Source: Moniliophthora roreri
Lineage: Eukaryota > Basidiomycota > Agaricomycetes > Agaricales > Marasmiaceae
Direction of reading: 5' to 3'
Length of the DNA: 64,000 bases
Assembly: GCA_001466705.2 (NCBI GenBank)
Contig: LATX02000194.1
Coordinates: forward strand, 186,001 to 250,000
Below are positions 9,855 through 22,500 of this stretch, piece by piece (the stretch's first letter is position 1; each line of letters starts with the position of its first letter). A model generated the notes under the pieces. The model had not been told where the DNA came from. It searched no databases and saw only the letters and a list, made by a program, of their open reading frames with translations. The position numbers and the translations under genes were made by a program.

Positions 9855-12800
9855 ATGACCATTCGACGCACATCGTACGCGAGAAAAGCCGCGTGGCTGG
9901 CGTTTGGCCTCGTCGCACTAGCTACGGTTTCTTCCATCGCACAAGACCACGTCGCCGATGAATCCGTGTCCACCTTACACGACGAGAAGATTGAACCAAT
10001 TAACCATGCGGCGTCATCAACCACCCAAACAGAAGACATACCTCCAGAGATTGATCAAGCACAGGAAGGTGTGTCATCTGAAGTACATACTCATGGCCTG
10101 TTTCTGACAGAGATATTTCAGCCACGAGAGCGTACAAGCAAGCCATATATACCCTTTCCACGATGACTGCACATCCCCCCTCCCACACCTTCGACTCCTC
10201 ATTCGCAACTGGATACGGCAGTGGCAGTTCTGGGTCGCTATTCTCGTCAATATTACCCAATCTCTTACAAGGAAAGGGACCCGTTGGGAGTGTAGCCCGT
10301 ATTATCAACAAGGTTCATTCTCGATTCTTTGATGGAGAATCAAGCGGAAGCGGGAATAGAAGATCTCAGGAGGAGATTAGCAGAAAGGCAATAAAGGTCA
10401 TTGACCTCTTGCAGCACTCTGCAGAGTTAGGAAATATGGATGCATTATTTACAATTGGAAAAATATCTCTGGTAAGCTTGCCCTGTCTGTCTGGCGTTCA
10501 TTTAACCCAGTGTCCTTCTGCAGTTTCCACCAACATCTCAATTTCCGTCTGACCCACGACTAGCATACAATTCGTTCGCTACACATGCCGCTATGACAGG
10601 GAATGGCACCTCCCAAGCTTATTTGGCCTTTTTTCATTCGACTGGATATCATGACATTGTTCCTATTGATCAAGGAAGGGCACAGCTATATTACACATTT
10701 GCAGCTAATGGCGGGGATAAAGGGGCACAAATGACCCTAGGTTATCGGTATTGGAGTGGTATTGGTACTCTGGAGGAATGTAGAAGAGCCGTAGATTGGT
10801 ATGGCCAGGCTGCTGAGCAATGTGAGACTAGCTGTGTCGGATGTCGGTGCTCAAACTCACTTTCCTTAGCAATGGCTAGGTTCCTCTCGGGTCCTCCTGG
10901 TGGACGAACGCTTCCGCAAACAGCGACCAGACTATCCGACCTTGTTGGCGGAGTCTATGGTCCTGGAGCGAGTGTTGCATCGACTGGGTTTAATGCTAAC
11001 CGGGCTGCAATAAAGGCCGGTATATCTCGGGCAGCAGGTGAAACATGGGAGGATATCTTGGACTATTACCTAGTGAGTATATTTTGCTACTTGCCGTTTG
11101 GGAAGTCGCTGACCTTTTGAGTCATTAACAGTTCAACGCGGACCGTGGAGAGGTAGACTACGCTTTTCGGTTGGCCAAGGTTTACTATCAGGGCAGTATC
11201 TACTCCTCTCCAGGTGGCGTCGCTTCTGGTAGCGAAGGGGTCGGTGCAATACCTCGAGATTTTGCACTCGCCAGGCATTATTTTGAGCAAATTGCACGGC
11301 AAGTATGGCCTCGTGATCCTTCCAATCCGTTGCAGCATGAGCCTGGTCCACCGGTCAAAGATGAAGGTTTGCCTTATGGTCTGGCTGCTGCTAGCGCGGG
11401 TTATTTGGGCCGTATGTACCTGAGAGCCGAGGGCGTCAAAGCAGAGCCTGCTATTGCGAAAATGTGGTTCGAACGAGGTGCGGTGTATAAGGAGAGGGAG
11501 TCTCTCAATGGTCTTGGAATTATCTATCGGGATGGTCTGATTCCCGGGGTGAAGGCAGATGAGAAGAAAGCGTTACAGTACTTCAAGGAAGCCGCTGCGC
11601 TCGAACTCGCCGAAGCGTACGTAAACATCGCGAAGAAACAATATCGTGCGTGAATCCAGGTGCTTTGATTCCATCGGTAATTGACCTTTTTGACGCTAGG
11701 TGACGGCGAGATTGTAGCAGCCACTGTGAACCTTGAAGTAGCCATTCGATTGGGATCGCCCTTCGAGGCCTATTACTACCTTGCACACGTTCATGCTGCA
11801 CAAGCAACCAACCCTAATGTGCCCTCAAACATTGCATCTAGCTCTTGTTCGATGGCGGTGTCTTTCTACAAGTTGATGGTGGAGCGAGGAGTTTGGGACG
11901 ACGATCTTCTACGCGAGGCCGAAGTCGCCTGGATGACTGGCACAGAGCAAAGCAGAGGAATAGCCATTCTCAAATGGTGGGTAGCAGCAGAAAGAGGTTC
12001 AGAAATTGCACAAAACAATCTTGCGTATGTTCTTGACCAAGGTATTTTACTATCAATCCCTATAGAATATTATCTCAGCCACTTTCTTTCCAGACAAGAG
12101 CATTCTCCGACTGACGCGTTTCTCACCCATGACACCTTCCAACCAAACTGCGCGATTGGCGCTTACGCAATGGACTCGTGCGGCTGCTCAGCGTAATATC
12201 GACGCATTGGTGAAAGTCGGAGATTACTATTATCATGGTCTTGGTGTGCCAGAGGAGCCGGAAGCATCAAGATACGAGAAGGCGGCTAGATACTACCAAT
12301 CTGCTGCTGATACGCAATTAAGTGCCTTAGCGATGTGGAATCTGGGCTGGATGTACGAGAACGGGATTGGAGTCCCTCAGGTACGCGTGTCCAACTATAA
12401 TTGTAGTATCGGTGTTCATCCGACTTTATTCCAGGATTTCCATCTTGCCAAACGTCATTATGACCTAGCCTTGGAGACGAACTCTGAAGCATATCTTCCG
12501 GTTCTCATTTCCCTTGCGAAGCTTTACATGAGAAGCATATGGCATACGTTATTAGGTGGAGAAGGCGGACTCAGCATTTGGTCGCTCGATGAAGAAGAAT
12601 GTATGTGGAAACTATCTTAGTGGTGACATCCACTCATCAGCGTTCAGCTTCACAGTACTACGACAAGAGAGACAACGCATTGGAGGGCAGTCAGGAAGAA
12701 ATATCTCAGGACAGGGACGAAGATCGAATATTCTATGAAGATGAAGAGGGTCCGTGGTACATGGGAAAGGCGCGCGAGGAATTCCATAGGAGAAGAAATA

Positions 12801-13192
12801 GTCAGAATAACGGTCGTTCTACCGGAGAAGAAGATCCTATTGAATGGGCCAGGAATCGCCGGAACGCCGAGCAAGAACGGGATAGCGATTTTGGACCGGA
12901 AGATTACTTCGAGGCAGCCCTCAGAGGTGGGCACAGGGGTGAGGAAGACGTGGATGAGTTCTCCGAAACCATGCTACTCGTTCTACTTACTTTCACCGTA
13001 TCGGTGTTGATATACTTCCGGACCCGGATGGTACGCAGAATGCGACATGACCAGCAACAGCAACGTCAGCAGCAGGAACAAAACCAGCAGCGTGAACGGG
13101 ACAGAGAGCAACCGGCTGCAAATGCACGAGCAGAAAATGGTCTGTTTCCACCACATGGGCCCGAGAGAGATGATTGGGCAGTCTTGCGATGA
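9855..13192 (+). CDS. HRD3: HRD3/SEL1L-type ERAD ubiquitin-ligase subunit
   Basis: Luminal partner of the HRD1 ubiquitin ligase, which selects misfolded ER proteins for retrotranslocation and degradation. The N-terminus has a basic start then a hydrophobic signal segment (WLAFGLVALATVSSIA). Many Sel1-like repeats follow over about ten exons, recognisable by patterns such as ALFTIGKISL, AQMTLGYRYWSGIG, GYLGRMYLRAEG, SLNGLGIIYRDG, EIAQNNLAYVLDQ, ALVKVGDYYYHGLG and AMWNLGWMYENGIG. Near the C-terminus come an acidic linker and one membrane span (MLLVLLTFTVSVLIYF), followed by RTRMVRRMR and a Gln/Arg-rich cytosolic tail. This order of signal, Sel1 repeats, single span and short tail is that of Hrd3/SEL1L. 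Exon joins preserve repeat phase, and no break was seen. The stop at 13190-13192 lies 265 bp before the SWIB gene. Confidence 0.92.
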
Positions 13193-13457
13193 ATCCATTT
13201 ATTATGGTTGTTGTACTATCTTGCAAAGATTTCTATGGGAAATACAGACTACCTCAGTAAATACGTACTTCCCCCTCTACCAGACTACCAGTAGTTCCTG
13301 GTTGGGTCCTGGCAGGTACCAAAACGGATGTCTTGAATTTCGCACGCCTCAGCTTGATCGACGCCGACGTTCGAAACCATATACTTACCGTTGTCTCCTT
13401 ATGCAACTCTGACGACTCTGAGCTTCTTCCTCACTGAAGAGTACAACGCTCTATTCA

Positions 13458-14377
13458 ATGTCTTTTGACTTCTCGAAACTCGAACCGCCCGTCCATCAGA
13501 TTCTCTCAGCCCCTGGCACAGACTTGGGCACAATCAGCGCGAAACGCGTCAGGCGTGAATTACTGTCATTGGACTCATCGCTTACGCCCGAATTCTTGAA
13601 GGAGAACAAGGATCAAGTAGATGAAGTCATAACGAGGGTTTTCGGGCAAGTTAGCGCACAGAAAGAGCAGGAGGGTGATGATGTGGAGGACCGGTCTGCA
13701 TACGATGAAGAAGGGGATGCCGGGGAGGAAATGGACGAAGAGGAAGTCGCTAGCCCCATCAAACCTCGGAAAGCCAAAAAGGAGATCAGCGATGCAGAAC
13801 TTGCCCGGAAGCTGTCCAGCGAAATCAACGGCCGCTCAAGGCGAAGTACTGGGAAGAGAGGCTCAGCGAATGGTACACCGAAGAGAGGCCAGTCGCGCAA
13901 AAGTGCCGCAACGGTGGGCTCTGATGACGACGGAAGCGGAGAAGAGGGTGGCAAGAAGACTAAATCGAAAAGAAGAGCTGCAAGTGGTGGTACCGCGAAA
14001 GGTGGTTTTGCGAAGGAATATTTCCTAAGGTTCGTGTTCTCATCACCACCACCATCATCATCTGTTGTTTGATTGCTCAACACTTATCTTTCAATCAGCG
14101 CGCCTCTGGCTTCTGTTCTTCAAGTGGAGAAACTTTCCCGTCCTCAAGTGGTGAAACAACTATGGAATTATATCAAGGAAAACGAACGCCAGAACCCCCA
14201 GAATAAACGGGAAATAATATGTGATGACAAGCTCCGAGCTGTCTTCAACGCGGACAAGATTGACATGTTCAAAATGAACAAGGTTTTGGGACAGTGCGTC
14301 ACAAGTCTTCTCGTAACTCTCGTACATACATCTAATTTCTCAACTGCATCAGACATCTCCATGAGAATGGGGAGTAG
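13458..14377 (+). CDS. DEK_C plus SWIB/MDM2 domain protein, TRI1/UAF30-like
   Basis: Chromatin-associated protein related to yeast Tri1 and Uaf30; Uaf30 is a subunit of the RNA polymerase I upstream activating factor. The N-terminal 70 residues resemble a DEK C-terminal domain (SAKRVRRELLSLDSS, DEVITRVFG). An acidic and Lys/Ser-rich linker with basic nuclear-signal-like runs follows. A SWIB domain is formed across an intron: YFLSAPLASVLQVEKLSRP, then QVVKQLWNYIKENERQNP, KREIICDDKLRAVF and DMFKMNKVLGQ. Exon 1 ends near 14030, where TTCCTAAG meets a GTTCGT donor. The last intron ends at 14352, and the tail reads QHLHENGE with the stop at 14375-14377. The His-rich reading just after exon 1 is intronic. 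Assignment to one yeast paralogue is not possible. Confidence 0.9.
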
Positions 14378-14610
14378 ACAACTGAACCGCAGCCAAGTCA
14401 ATTTTTTGTGAACATCTTTAGTGATGCAGCACCCTATTTTTATTGCGTAGTGTCACGGGCTTTACCTCTGTTGTGAATATTGAACGTATAATATGATTGC
14501 CAGTTGAAATCAGTTCCGTATATTACTACCACCCTCTACACTACTGTGTAAAATAAACGCGGGGGATTTAGTACTTGAATGTTAGTTACAGTGCTAGGGG
14601 AAAACACCTA

Positions 14611-16916
14611 TTAAAAGTCCCACAGCGTCCCCTGGTCAGAACGCGATAAGTCTGGGTTCTCAGTATATTTCGAATGTAACTTACAAATGCGGGTATACCT
14701 TCCTTCTTGCAGCCTTCCATCATTTCCTTGTTACCGATCCAGTTCGATGTTATGAAGACAACTTCAGCATTCCAGGATTTGAATGTTTCTCGGATCAGTT
14801 TCATCGTATCGGGACGACCTCCCCTCTGTTTAGAATCCCATAGGGTCACCCGACCCTCAAGATTGTTGTGGATTAGGCCCGCAATTGTCGGACCAAACGT
14901 CTTCTCTTGGTCGGAGCCTATCCAGATCAAGTACCTTTTTTCATTATCGTCAGTCGGCATTCCTCAGTTGGGACGGCAGGGGAAGGCTCACCAGTCCGGG
15001 CTCTGTGGTTAAAATAGACCGGGATTTAGCACTCGAACGACTGATACTTGCGACGCAAGGGCTCTCACCTGCAAGCATGTCGAAAGTGCCGCACCGAGAC
15101 CAGTCCCGGTACAAACCCGGATACCTCGCTTGTAGATTGTAGATGTGTGAGAAACGCCAGCAAACTATCCTCCCATCCATGTGAGCATCAACTGTATTAT
15201 TTAGAAAGGTGCTTTTAGGACAAACCTTCAGTTGGCGGGTCCAGATGTGGGTCGGCGGGTTCTCGACTAAGCTTTTGGTAAAATCGCCCTGGACGCCGCA
15301 GATCAGATAATGACACCCAGAGTTGACTCCCTCACTGAACGAACAAGTAAGAGATAAGTGCAACATAACGGAGTGTTTGCGTACTTACGAGATTATTCCG
15401 AAAGCATGATACTCCATGACACTGCTCCGCGAGATCCTCGCTAGAAGGCCCTGCTGCATTCCACGCTAGACAGACATATATAGGAAGAAGTGCCTGGATC
15501 CCCAGAAATAGAACATACCTCGAACTTCAAAATGACCACTTTTGGGGAAGGCTTCGGAGAATTAGAATATGAAAGTGTAGATCACCGAGGCTATCGACTT
15601 ACGATCTCTGTTTCAACCTTAACTTCTCGGACCGTGCACCATGGGATGATAATACTGAGGTCATAGTAAATGGTCATGCCCCACGGTAATGCTTTAGAAA
15701 CTTACAATACTGTCATCACGAATACGAACCAGAAATCTTGCTGTCTAAGTATCTCGCTCCCGTCTGGGTTCCAGGATTGGGTATTGAGGTCATAGCTGTT
15801 TCTAAGTACGACGAAGACCCAAGCTTCGACGACATCAGCCAAAAATATCTCTAGGCATCGAATCACTGACTAAAGAGTAGACCGAGCCTGAAGATAGTAC
15901 GTCAGATAAGAAGATCAAAGAGAAACTGACGGACTTACCATCCCACGAAACGATGGTGACGTTCGAAAACGCTACAGCATTGTTGAGTGTGCCTTTCCTC
16001 CAAAAAGTGAGAAGCGTTTACTTATGGTGGGTATTTCTGACCCAAGGAAAGGCGGATATGATGGAGATTGCGACGGCTAGCGAGCTGTATTCGCGATGAA
16101 CTAACAACTCCTAAGGTGAGATAGGCAGACGCACGTAAAGACGCTCATCACCATAACCGCGCTATGATTTTGGCTATGGTGGACGAAAAGTAGGATAACG
16201 TTAAAAATAAGCCACAAGAAACCCGAGGTTGCGCAGCCTGAATGAATACCACCCAGATGCTGTAGCAGGGATGTGCAGCCGAGTCTGAACCAGAGAGGAG
16301 GCCACTGAAAAAGCTGTGAGGTACCCGAGATGCCCATGAGAACACACACAGTGCTCACCTTCGCAAAAAGGGTGTTAATAATTAAATACAGCAATCTCCC
16401 GAACAGTTCGTTCCGCACTAAGATGGCTACTTGGAGGTTCCCGAGAACAAAGGCACCAGTATATTGTCGCGGATACTGCCATGTTCCAGTAGCCGCCAGA
16501 AGCAGTCCAACAATGTTCATCGAGAGTACGAAAGTGTAGAGTTTTCTGAGCGGGTCCCATGAGTTAACATACAATACGCTCAAGTGATAGCCAATCAGTG
16601 TCACTGACCTGTACGTGTTAAACCATAGAGCGAACCGCAGCCAGCGCCCAACCTTCTTCGGGTTTGGCTTTGATGGCTTCAAGGGGAGGACTGCTGTAGG
16701 TGTGATGCGGTGTGGTGGTGGTGAGGCTGTGTCTTTGACTGCTAGTTCGACCACCGTTGTCGACGAAGATGCATGACTGAGAGGAGCAGGAGCTTCTGGT
16801 TTTAAGGCGATTCGTCCAGGCGTTGTCAGTGCGACTGATACTTTGGCGAGTTCAAGGGGAGGTGTCTCATGTTCGAGTGTCCCCTTCTCGGCTTCATCGA
16901 TGGACAAAGGTTGCAT
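14611..16916 (-). CDS. TmpA-like integral membrane protein
   Basis: It resembles fungal TmpA, a plasma-membrane oxidoreductase-like protein of Aspergillus that affects conidiation; related segments also occur fused to adenylating enzymes. A Pro/Ser-rich cytosolic N-terminus of about 95 residues is followed by several membrane spans: FALWFNTYR, LYTFVLSMNIVGLLLAATG, LLYLIINTLF, and a span ending in LWLIFNVILLFVHH. Later exons give a soluble C-terminal part with CGVQGDFTKSLVENPPTHIWTR, a stretch with LIWIGSDQEKTFGPTIAGL and RETFKSWNAEVVFITSNW, and the ending GIPAFGTLWDF. That ending forms exactly across a GTAAGT-CAG intron, with the stop at 14611-14613. The order matches the family, which has an NAD(P)-binding-like C-terminal half. 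Middle exons (15.0-16.1 kb) are short and not fully resolved. It converges on the SWIB gene. Confidence 0.8.
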
Positions 16917-17665
16917 CGCGAGATAGGTTGGCCAATGGACCGGGAGGTACTGCTGAGGTCTGCATCTGAATTGATTGAAGGGTCGAGGGATAAATACTGC
17001 CCCAAGTCCCTTTCTGGGAAGTGCACATTTTCACAGATGGAACCTAGTCGAGAAAACGCCGAATACGTGCTGACATCCGAAGTGGCGGCGAGTGCCCCCG
17101 TCTTGGGAGGAAACGCCCGGAGATGACGACATACGGGGTTTTGCCGTTGTTGCGGTAGTTCTCTGCCAAAAAGTCCCAGGGACGCGTCGATATCTGCATA
17201 ACATAAGATCATTGTTCAATTCGTTATGATTGCTGCGGTCTACGTACCTGGGGTGCATTATTCTAGGTGCTGAATGAATTTCATATCGAAAAGGCCCTCT
17301 TTCTGACTGTTTGCCGCAAGGTCGCAGGTTGTTCAGAACAAGGCGATTCGAGGAGTCGCGGGAGTGCCGCGCACGCGGCATGAAAGGCAATAAGAAAACG
17401 TGGGTAAATGCAAGCTCATGGGAGACGTGGAATTGTCGCGTTCCAATCGCGTGGTTGTCTTGGGTAGTCGGCATGATGCAACGCAGCCAAATATGGTAGG
17501 AATGATACTCACTGCAGACAGTTTGCAGTGTGGCGGGTACCTGGCATTGCACTCGAGTTACTCCCGCCTTGGTGAGAATGAAATCGCGATTGAAGATGAA
17601 TATATTGGCAACCAGTGAGTCACCGGATGAAGTACCGGGCTGGAGACAGCGCACCCGACGTGTGA
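16917..17665. other. intergenic, no clear gene
   Basis: Long frames occur on both strands, including about 260 minus-strand codons at 17031-17813, but their composition is rich in Arg, Cys, His and Ser without hydrophobic periodicity or motifs. The proximal part should contain the promoter of the TmpA-like gene. Confidence 0.5.
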
Positions 17666-18142
17666 TTGCCGGCAAGGACTGTAGAGAGCAGCAAGGTCCC
17701 CGATACTGCATCTCCAAGCCGAAATCCCTCTGCTTCGACATTATCAGTGGCAACGAAGCCCGCGGGTGCTCGGACGCCATCAAAGAGTCACGGAAAAGAG
17801 TTGGAGTCAGCATTTCTCGAAACTCCTTCTCTCCGGGCGGCAGAATTTAGCTACAGGATTACCGATTCCAACGCTAAAAAGGACGTTCTTACGCATCAAT
17901 TTCTGACAATCTCGTTTCCTGATTGCAAGGACACGCATGGCATGGGTGAGAACAACTACCTCCAAATAACAGTGACAGTTACAACCGTAACGGAATTTGG
18001 TAGAAAGAATCAGTTCAAGGAGATAAAGATCGGTGAGTTGATAGGAAACCCACCTCTTGCCAGATCACTAGTCATTTCCCATGTGCTTCGTGATGGTGTG
18101 TGCTACAGGGAGATGCACACGCTCCGCCTGTCGGAATCCTAA
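17666..18142 (+). CDS. hypothetical protein or 3' exon, 158 codons
   Basis: I do not recognise it. The frame has a Ser/Pro/Ala-rich first half with many potential phosphosites. The second half is more ordered, with alternating hydrophobic residues (LTHQFLTISFP, YLQITVTVTTVTEFG) suggesting beta strands. There is no ATG at the 5' end of the open stretch, so it is probably a 3' exon of a spliced gene whose upstream exons I could not link. Stop at 18140-18142. Without a partner exon or a family match the call is weak. Confidence 0.35.
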   Translation: MPARTVESSKVPDTASPSRNPSASTLSVATKPAGARTPSKSHGKELESAFLETPSLRAAEFSYRITDSNAKKDVLTHQFLTISFPDCKDTHGMGENNYLQITVTVTTVTEFGRKNQFKEIKIGELIGNPPLARSLVISHVLRDGVCYREMHTLRLSES

Positions 18143-19501
18143 TGGGCTTTCGAAGAGCTTGTGCCTCACAATCCTTCATCGGTGTGAAAGAAAGGGCTGA
18201 ATGTTAAGTGTTCAACGGATCCGAGAGCGAAGTCAGGGTTTGACTGCGGTCAAAAGCAATTGCCATTGAAGATTCGGAGGGTCGGTGACAAGTTTAGCGG
18301 TTCTGACCTGAGTAAAATTTGGGGTTGCTTGAAATTTCATAGCACTTGCTTGATGTTGTCCTGATGCAGGAAACTTTCTAAAAGCCCGTATCAACGACCG
18401 AGACGTCTCTGCATGCTCGATGAGCCCCACGTCCAAAAAAAGGGAGGTGACTTCGATTTCGATAATAACGATAATGTAGGTACACGTTATAATGCTGGTT
18501 GCCGGGGTCCTGTTCTGGAATATGGAATATACGGCTTTTTTCGCGTGTCATGTTCGAGAACCCAACGGTTTTAGTTAGCCACTGCGCAGGGTGTCAAAAA
18601 TTCATAGGGAAAAAAAGCTTACATGGACCGGGAAAGCATTGATTCATACTGTTCATACACGGCACAATTTCCTACTGTGATTGATCATCTACAGCTCGAG
18701 TTGACACCAGGCACCGACAATATAAATTGTCAACAAAGTGGTTTGTTCGCGGCTGTGTGTAAGTAAATAGGCTGGTGGCGATTTCCTGCCAATTACAGGG
18801 GAGTCAACGCCGCGTCAGGCACTAGATCCAAAGATTTGGCTGACCAGCGCTATCTTACGACGCTTCTGTCGTTTTCAGCTACTTGTGGGAGCCTGCATGT
18901 ATATGTGATCCATCGGAAGGCGACGCATACATCGGAGGGTTCTTGACCTTTACACCCTTCCGGTTGGGACACTGGACGAGAGTTGATGTTCTTCCGTCGG
19001 GGAAATGACGAACGTGAGTACAGTGACAATATTAGGGAATCCTTTTACTGTGAAGTATTGCATCATTGGATCCTTCGGGACGGAAAAACTTTGGGAAAAT
19101 ACATCATCTGGACGTTTGAACCATCGTTTCGAAATGCTTCTTGTCAGCCTTTTTAAAAGACACTTTCGATGAGCGATGAGAAAATGATGGATTTGACCTA
19201 CAAGTGGGCCCAGGAGAAGAGTCGGACAACAAATGCACCCTTGTCACTGCTAGCGAGACAGAATAGTAGTGAGGTGGTAAGGTCCTGGCTGCGGAAGGAA
19301 AAGCTGTTGGAGAAACTACTGCGAGTTTGATATGACAAGTCGCAGCGATATGATAGACTAAATTGGCCAATATACAACCTCATACTGAGCTAGTGGTACA
19401 GTTTAAAGACACGTGGTGGTTGTTTAAGCGCCATCAGTCGGTGTCAGAAATTTTTCGTGGATTGACCGAGTCATCCCTGAAGCAGGATAGCCAGCTCTAC
19501 C
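18143..19501. other. 1.36 kb intergenic upstream of CPA2
   Basis: Only short frames without protein-like character are present. The 3' part should contain the CPA2 promoter and leader. I saw no recognisable arginine-attenuator type upstream ORF. Confidence 0.5.
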
Positions 19502-22500
19502 ATGAGCTTCCTGCGACTGAAATCGTCGTCTTGGACGCGACATTGTCTCTACAATTTCTCTCGGTCATTTCACTACTCTCGTACTTCTTCAATTCCCTTT
19601 TCCCCAACCAATTCCCTACGCGCTGTTGCAGCACCAGCAGTCGGGACATATGCACCAAAAGATGGCGAACACGTTTTGAACTCACCATCAGAACTAGCTC
19701 GTAAGATCTCTGCAAAAGTCTTACCAAAACTTCCCCGCCCAGATGTGCAGAAGGTTGTCGTGGTCGGAAGTGGTGGCTTGTCCATTGGTCAGGCCGGGGA
19801 GTTCGACTATTCAGGTTCTCAGGCTTTGAAAGCTCTCAGTGAGGAAGGCATTCAAGCTGTACTCATCAATCCGAACATTGCCACTTGGCAAACCTCTCAC
19901 CAATTGGCACACGAGGTTTACTTCCTTCCTATCACTGCCGATTATGTCGCCTATGTCTTGGAAAAAGAGCGCCCGGATGGAATTCTCCTTACATTTGGTG
20001 GCCAGAGTGCTCTCAATGTTGGTATTGCACTGGACAAGATGGGTGTCTTGGAACGGTTAGGCATACAGGTTTTGGGAACCCCGATAAGGACATTGGAGAT
20101 ATCAGAAGATCGAGATCTTTTCGTTCAGGCTTTGAAAGGTTTGATATCATGTTTTATCCTTCGGATCAAGATCTGACTTCACTTCCCTCCAGAGATCGAC
20201 ATTCCTGTTGCTCAGTCAACGGCTGTATCCTCCGTCAATGCTGCACTTGCTGCTGCAGAAGAAATTGGTTACCCGGTTATCCTTCGTTCGGCTTTCACAC
20301 TTGGTGGCCTTGGGTCTGGTTTTGCGAATAACCCTGATGAACTTCGGGATCTCTCCGCAAAAAGTTTGAGCTTGAGTCCTCAGGTCCTCATCGAGCGCAG
20401 TATGAAAGGTTGGAAGGAACTTGAGTATGAGGTCGTTCGTGACGGCGCCGATGTATGTCAAAATTGTCAAATCCGAGAAAACAACTGACGATGTGTACAG
20501 AACACCATCATCTGCTGTAACATGGAAAATTTTGATCCCCTGGGCACTCACACTGGAGACTCTATTGTCGTTGCTCCATCCCAGACACTACCGGATGACG
20601 AGTACCACATGCTTCGGAGTGCTGCTCTGAAGGCAATCCGTCACCTGGGTGTTGTTGGGGAATGTAACATTCAGTACGCTCTCAACCCTAACTCCAGGGA
20701 ATACTGTGTCATTGAGGTCAACGCTCGGTAAGCAGCCTAATACTGCCTGTGACATATCTCACTGACATTATCCTTATAGTTTAAGTCGGTCTAGGTCAGT
20801 GGCGATTTAAATTAGAACGAGGCCTCCTACTAATACCCGTCATCTAGTGCCCTCGCTTCTAAGGCTACCGGTTATCCACTTGCGTACACCGCCGCGAAGA
20901 TAGCGCTCGGATACACCCTGCCTGAACTCCCCAATGCGGTCACTAAGACTACAACGGCGTGCTTTGAACCATCATTGGACTACATCGTCACCAAAATTCC
21001 CAAATGGGATTTGGCAAAATTCTCTTCGCAGGTGAACCGTGAAGTCGGTTCCTCTATGAAATCCGTCGGAGAAGTCATGGCTATTGGCCGAACCTTCGAG
21101 GAAAGTCTGCAGAAAGCCATTCGACAAGTCGATCCCCGATGGAAAGGTTTCGAAGCCTACATTGAACCCGAGGACTTGGACCGAGCGTTGGCGAGGCCTA
21201 CAGACATGCGACTCTTCGCTATCGCTTACGCCATGTACAAGAAGAACTACACTGTTGATCAATTACACGACTTGACCAAGATTGACAAGGTGAATATATA
21301 CATTGCCAACACAGGGCCTCGCTAACCAACCAAATGATCACATGCAGTGGTTCCTGTACAAGATCGATAACATCGTTCAGACTCACCACACCTTGAAAGC
21401 CGCTGGTTCTATCGAGAACATCACCCCGGAGCTCATGACTCGCGCTAAGCGCATGGGTTTCGCCGATGCCCAAATTGCAGACCTCGTCTCTTCCAACGAA
21501 GACACTGTCAGAGCCACTCGTAAAGCTATGGGCATTACACCATTTGTTAAGAGGATCGATACTCTCGCCGCCGAGTATCCAGCTCACACCAACTACCTTT
21601 ACACGACCTATAACGCATCCGAGCATGATGTTGACTTCAACGAGTACGGTACCATGGTTTTGGGAAGTGGCGTTTACCGTATCGGTAGCAGTGTTGAATT
21701 CGACTGGTGTGCAGTCACTTGCGCCAGGAAGCTAAGAGACATGGGAAAGCGTACAATTATGGTCAACTACAACCCGGAGACAGTCTCTACGGACTTCGAC
21801 GAAGCCGATAGGCTTTACTTCGAAGAACTTGGTTTCGAACGGGTCATGGACATTTATGAACTTGAGCAGGCCCAGGGTGCCATCGTTAGTGTTGGTGGTA
21901 AATAGCTACACTTGCCTTAGCTGCTGGATCTCTGACCCATGATCACAGGTCAACTTCCTCAAAACATTGCCTTGCGATTGAAGAACTCGGGGGTCAATGT
22001 GTTAGGTACTGATCCCGAGCAAATTGACAACGCAGAGGACCGTCACAAATTCTCCTCCGTTCTTGATAGTATTGGTGTTGACCAACCAGAATGGGCTGAA
22101 GTCTCCACCGTCGATGCAGCCAAGCAGTTTGCCGACCGAGTTGGGTAAGAATACTCTACTGTCGGTTTCCACAATCCCTTTTCTGACTTGAGGTAGATAT
22201 CCGGTTCTCATTAGGCCTTCATACGTACTTTCGGGTGCTGCCATGAACGTGGTTCACCAGGAATCGGATCTCGAGTACAAGCTCTCCGCTGCGGCATCCG
22301 TCTCACCCCTTCACCCTGTTGTTATCACCAAGTTCATCGATGGTGCACAAGAAATCGATGTTGATGCTGTTGCATTCCAAGGCAAACTCTTAATTCACGC
22401 TGTGTCGGAACACGTCGAGAACGCTGGCGTTCATTCCGGAGACGCCACTCTCGTTTTGCCACCTTTCTCTCTCACTCAGAATGACATGGCCCGCTTGAAA

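Noticed and set aside
17031..17813. 260-codon minus-strand frame
   Set aside because: No hydrophobic core pattern, many Arg/Cys/His codons, no family resemblance and no splice partner. It also overlaps the better plus-strand frame.
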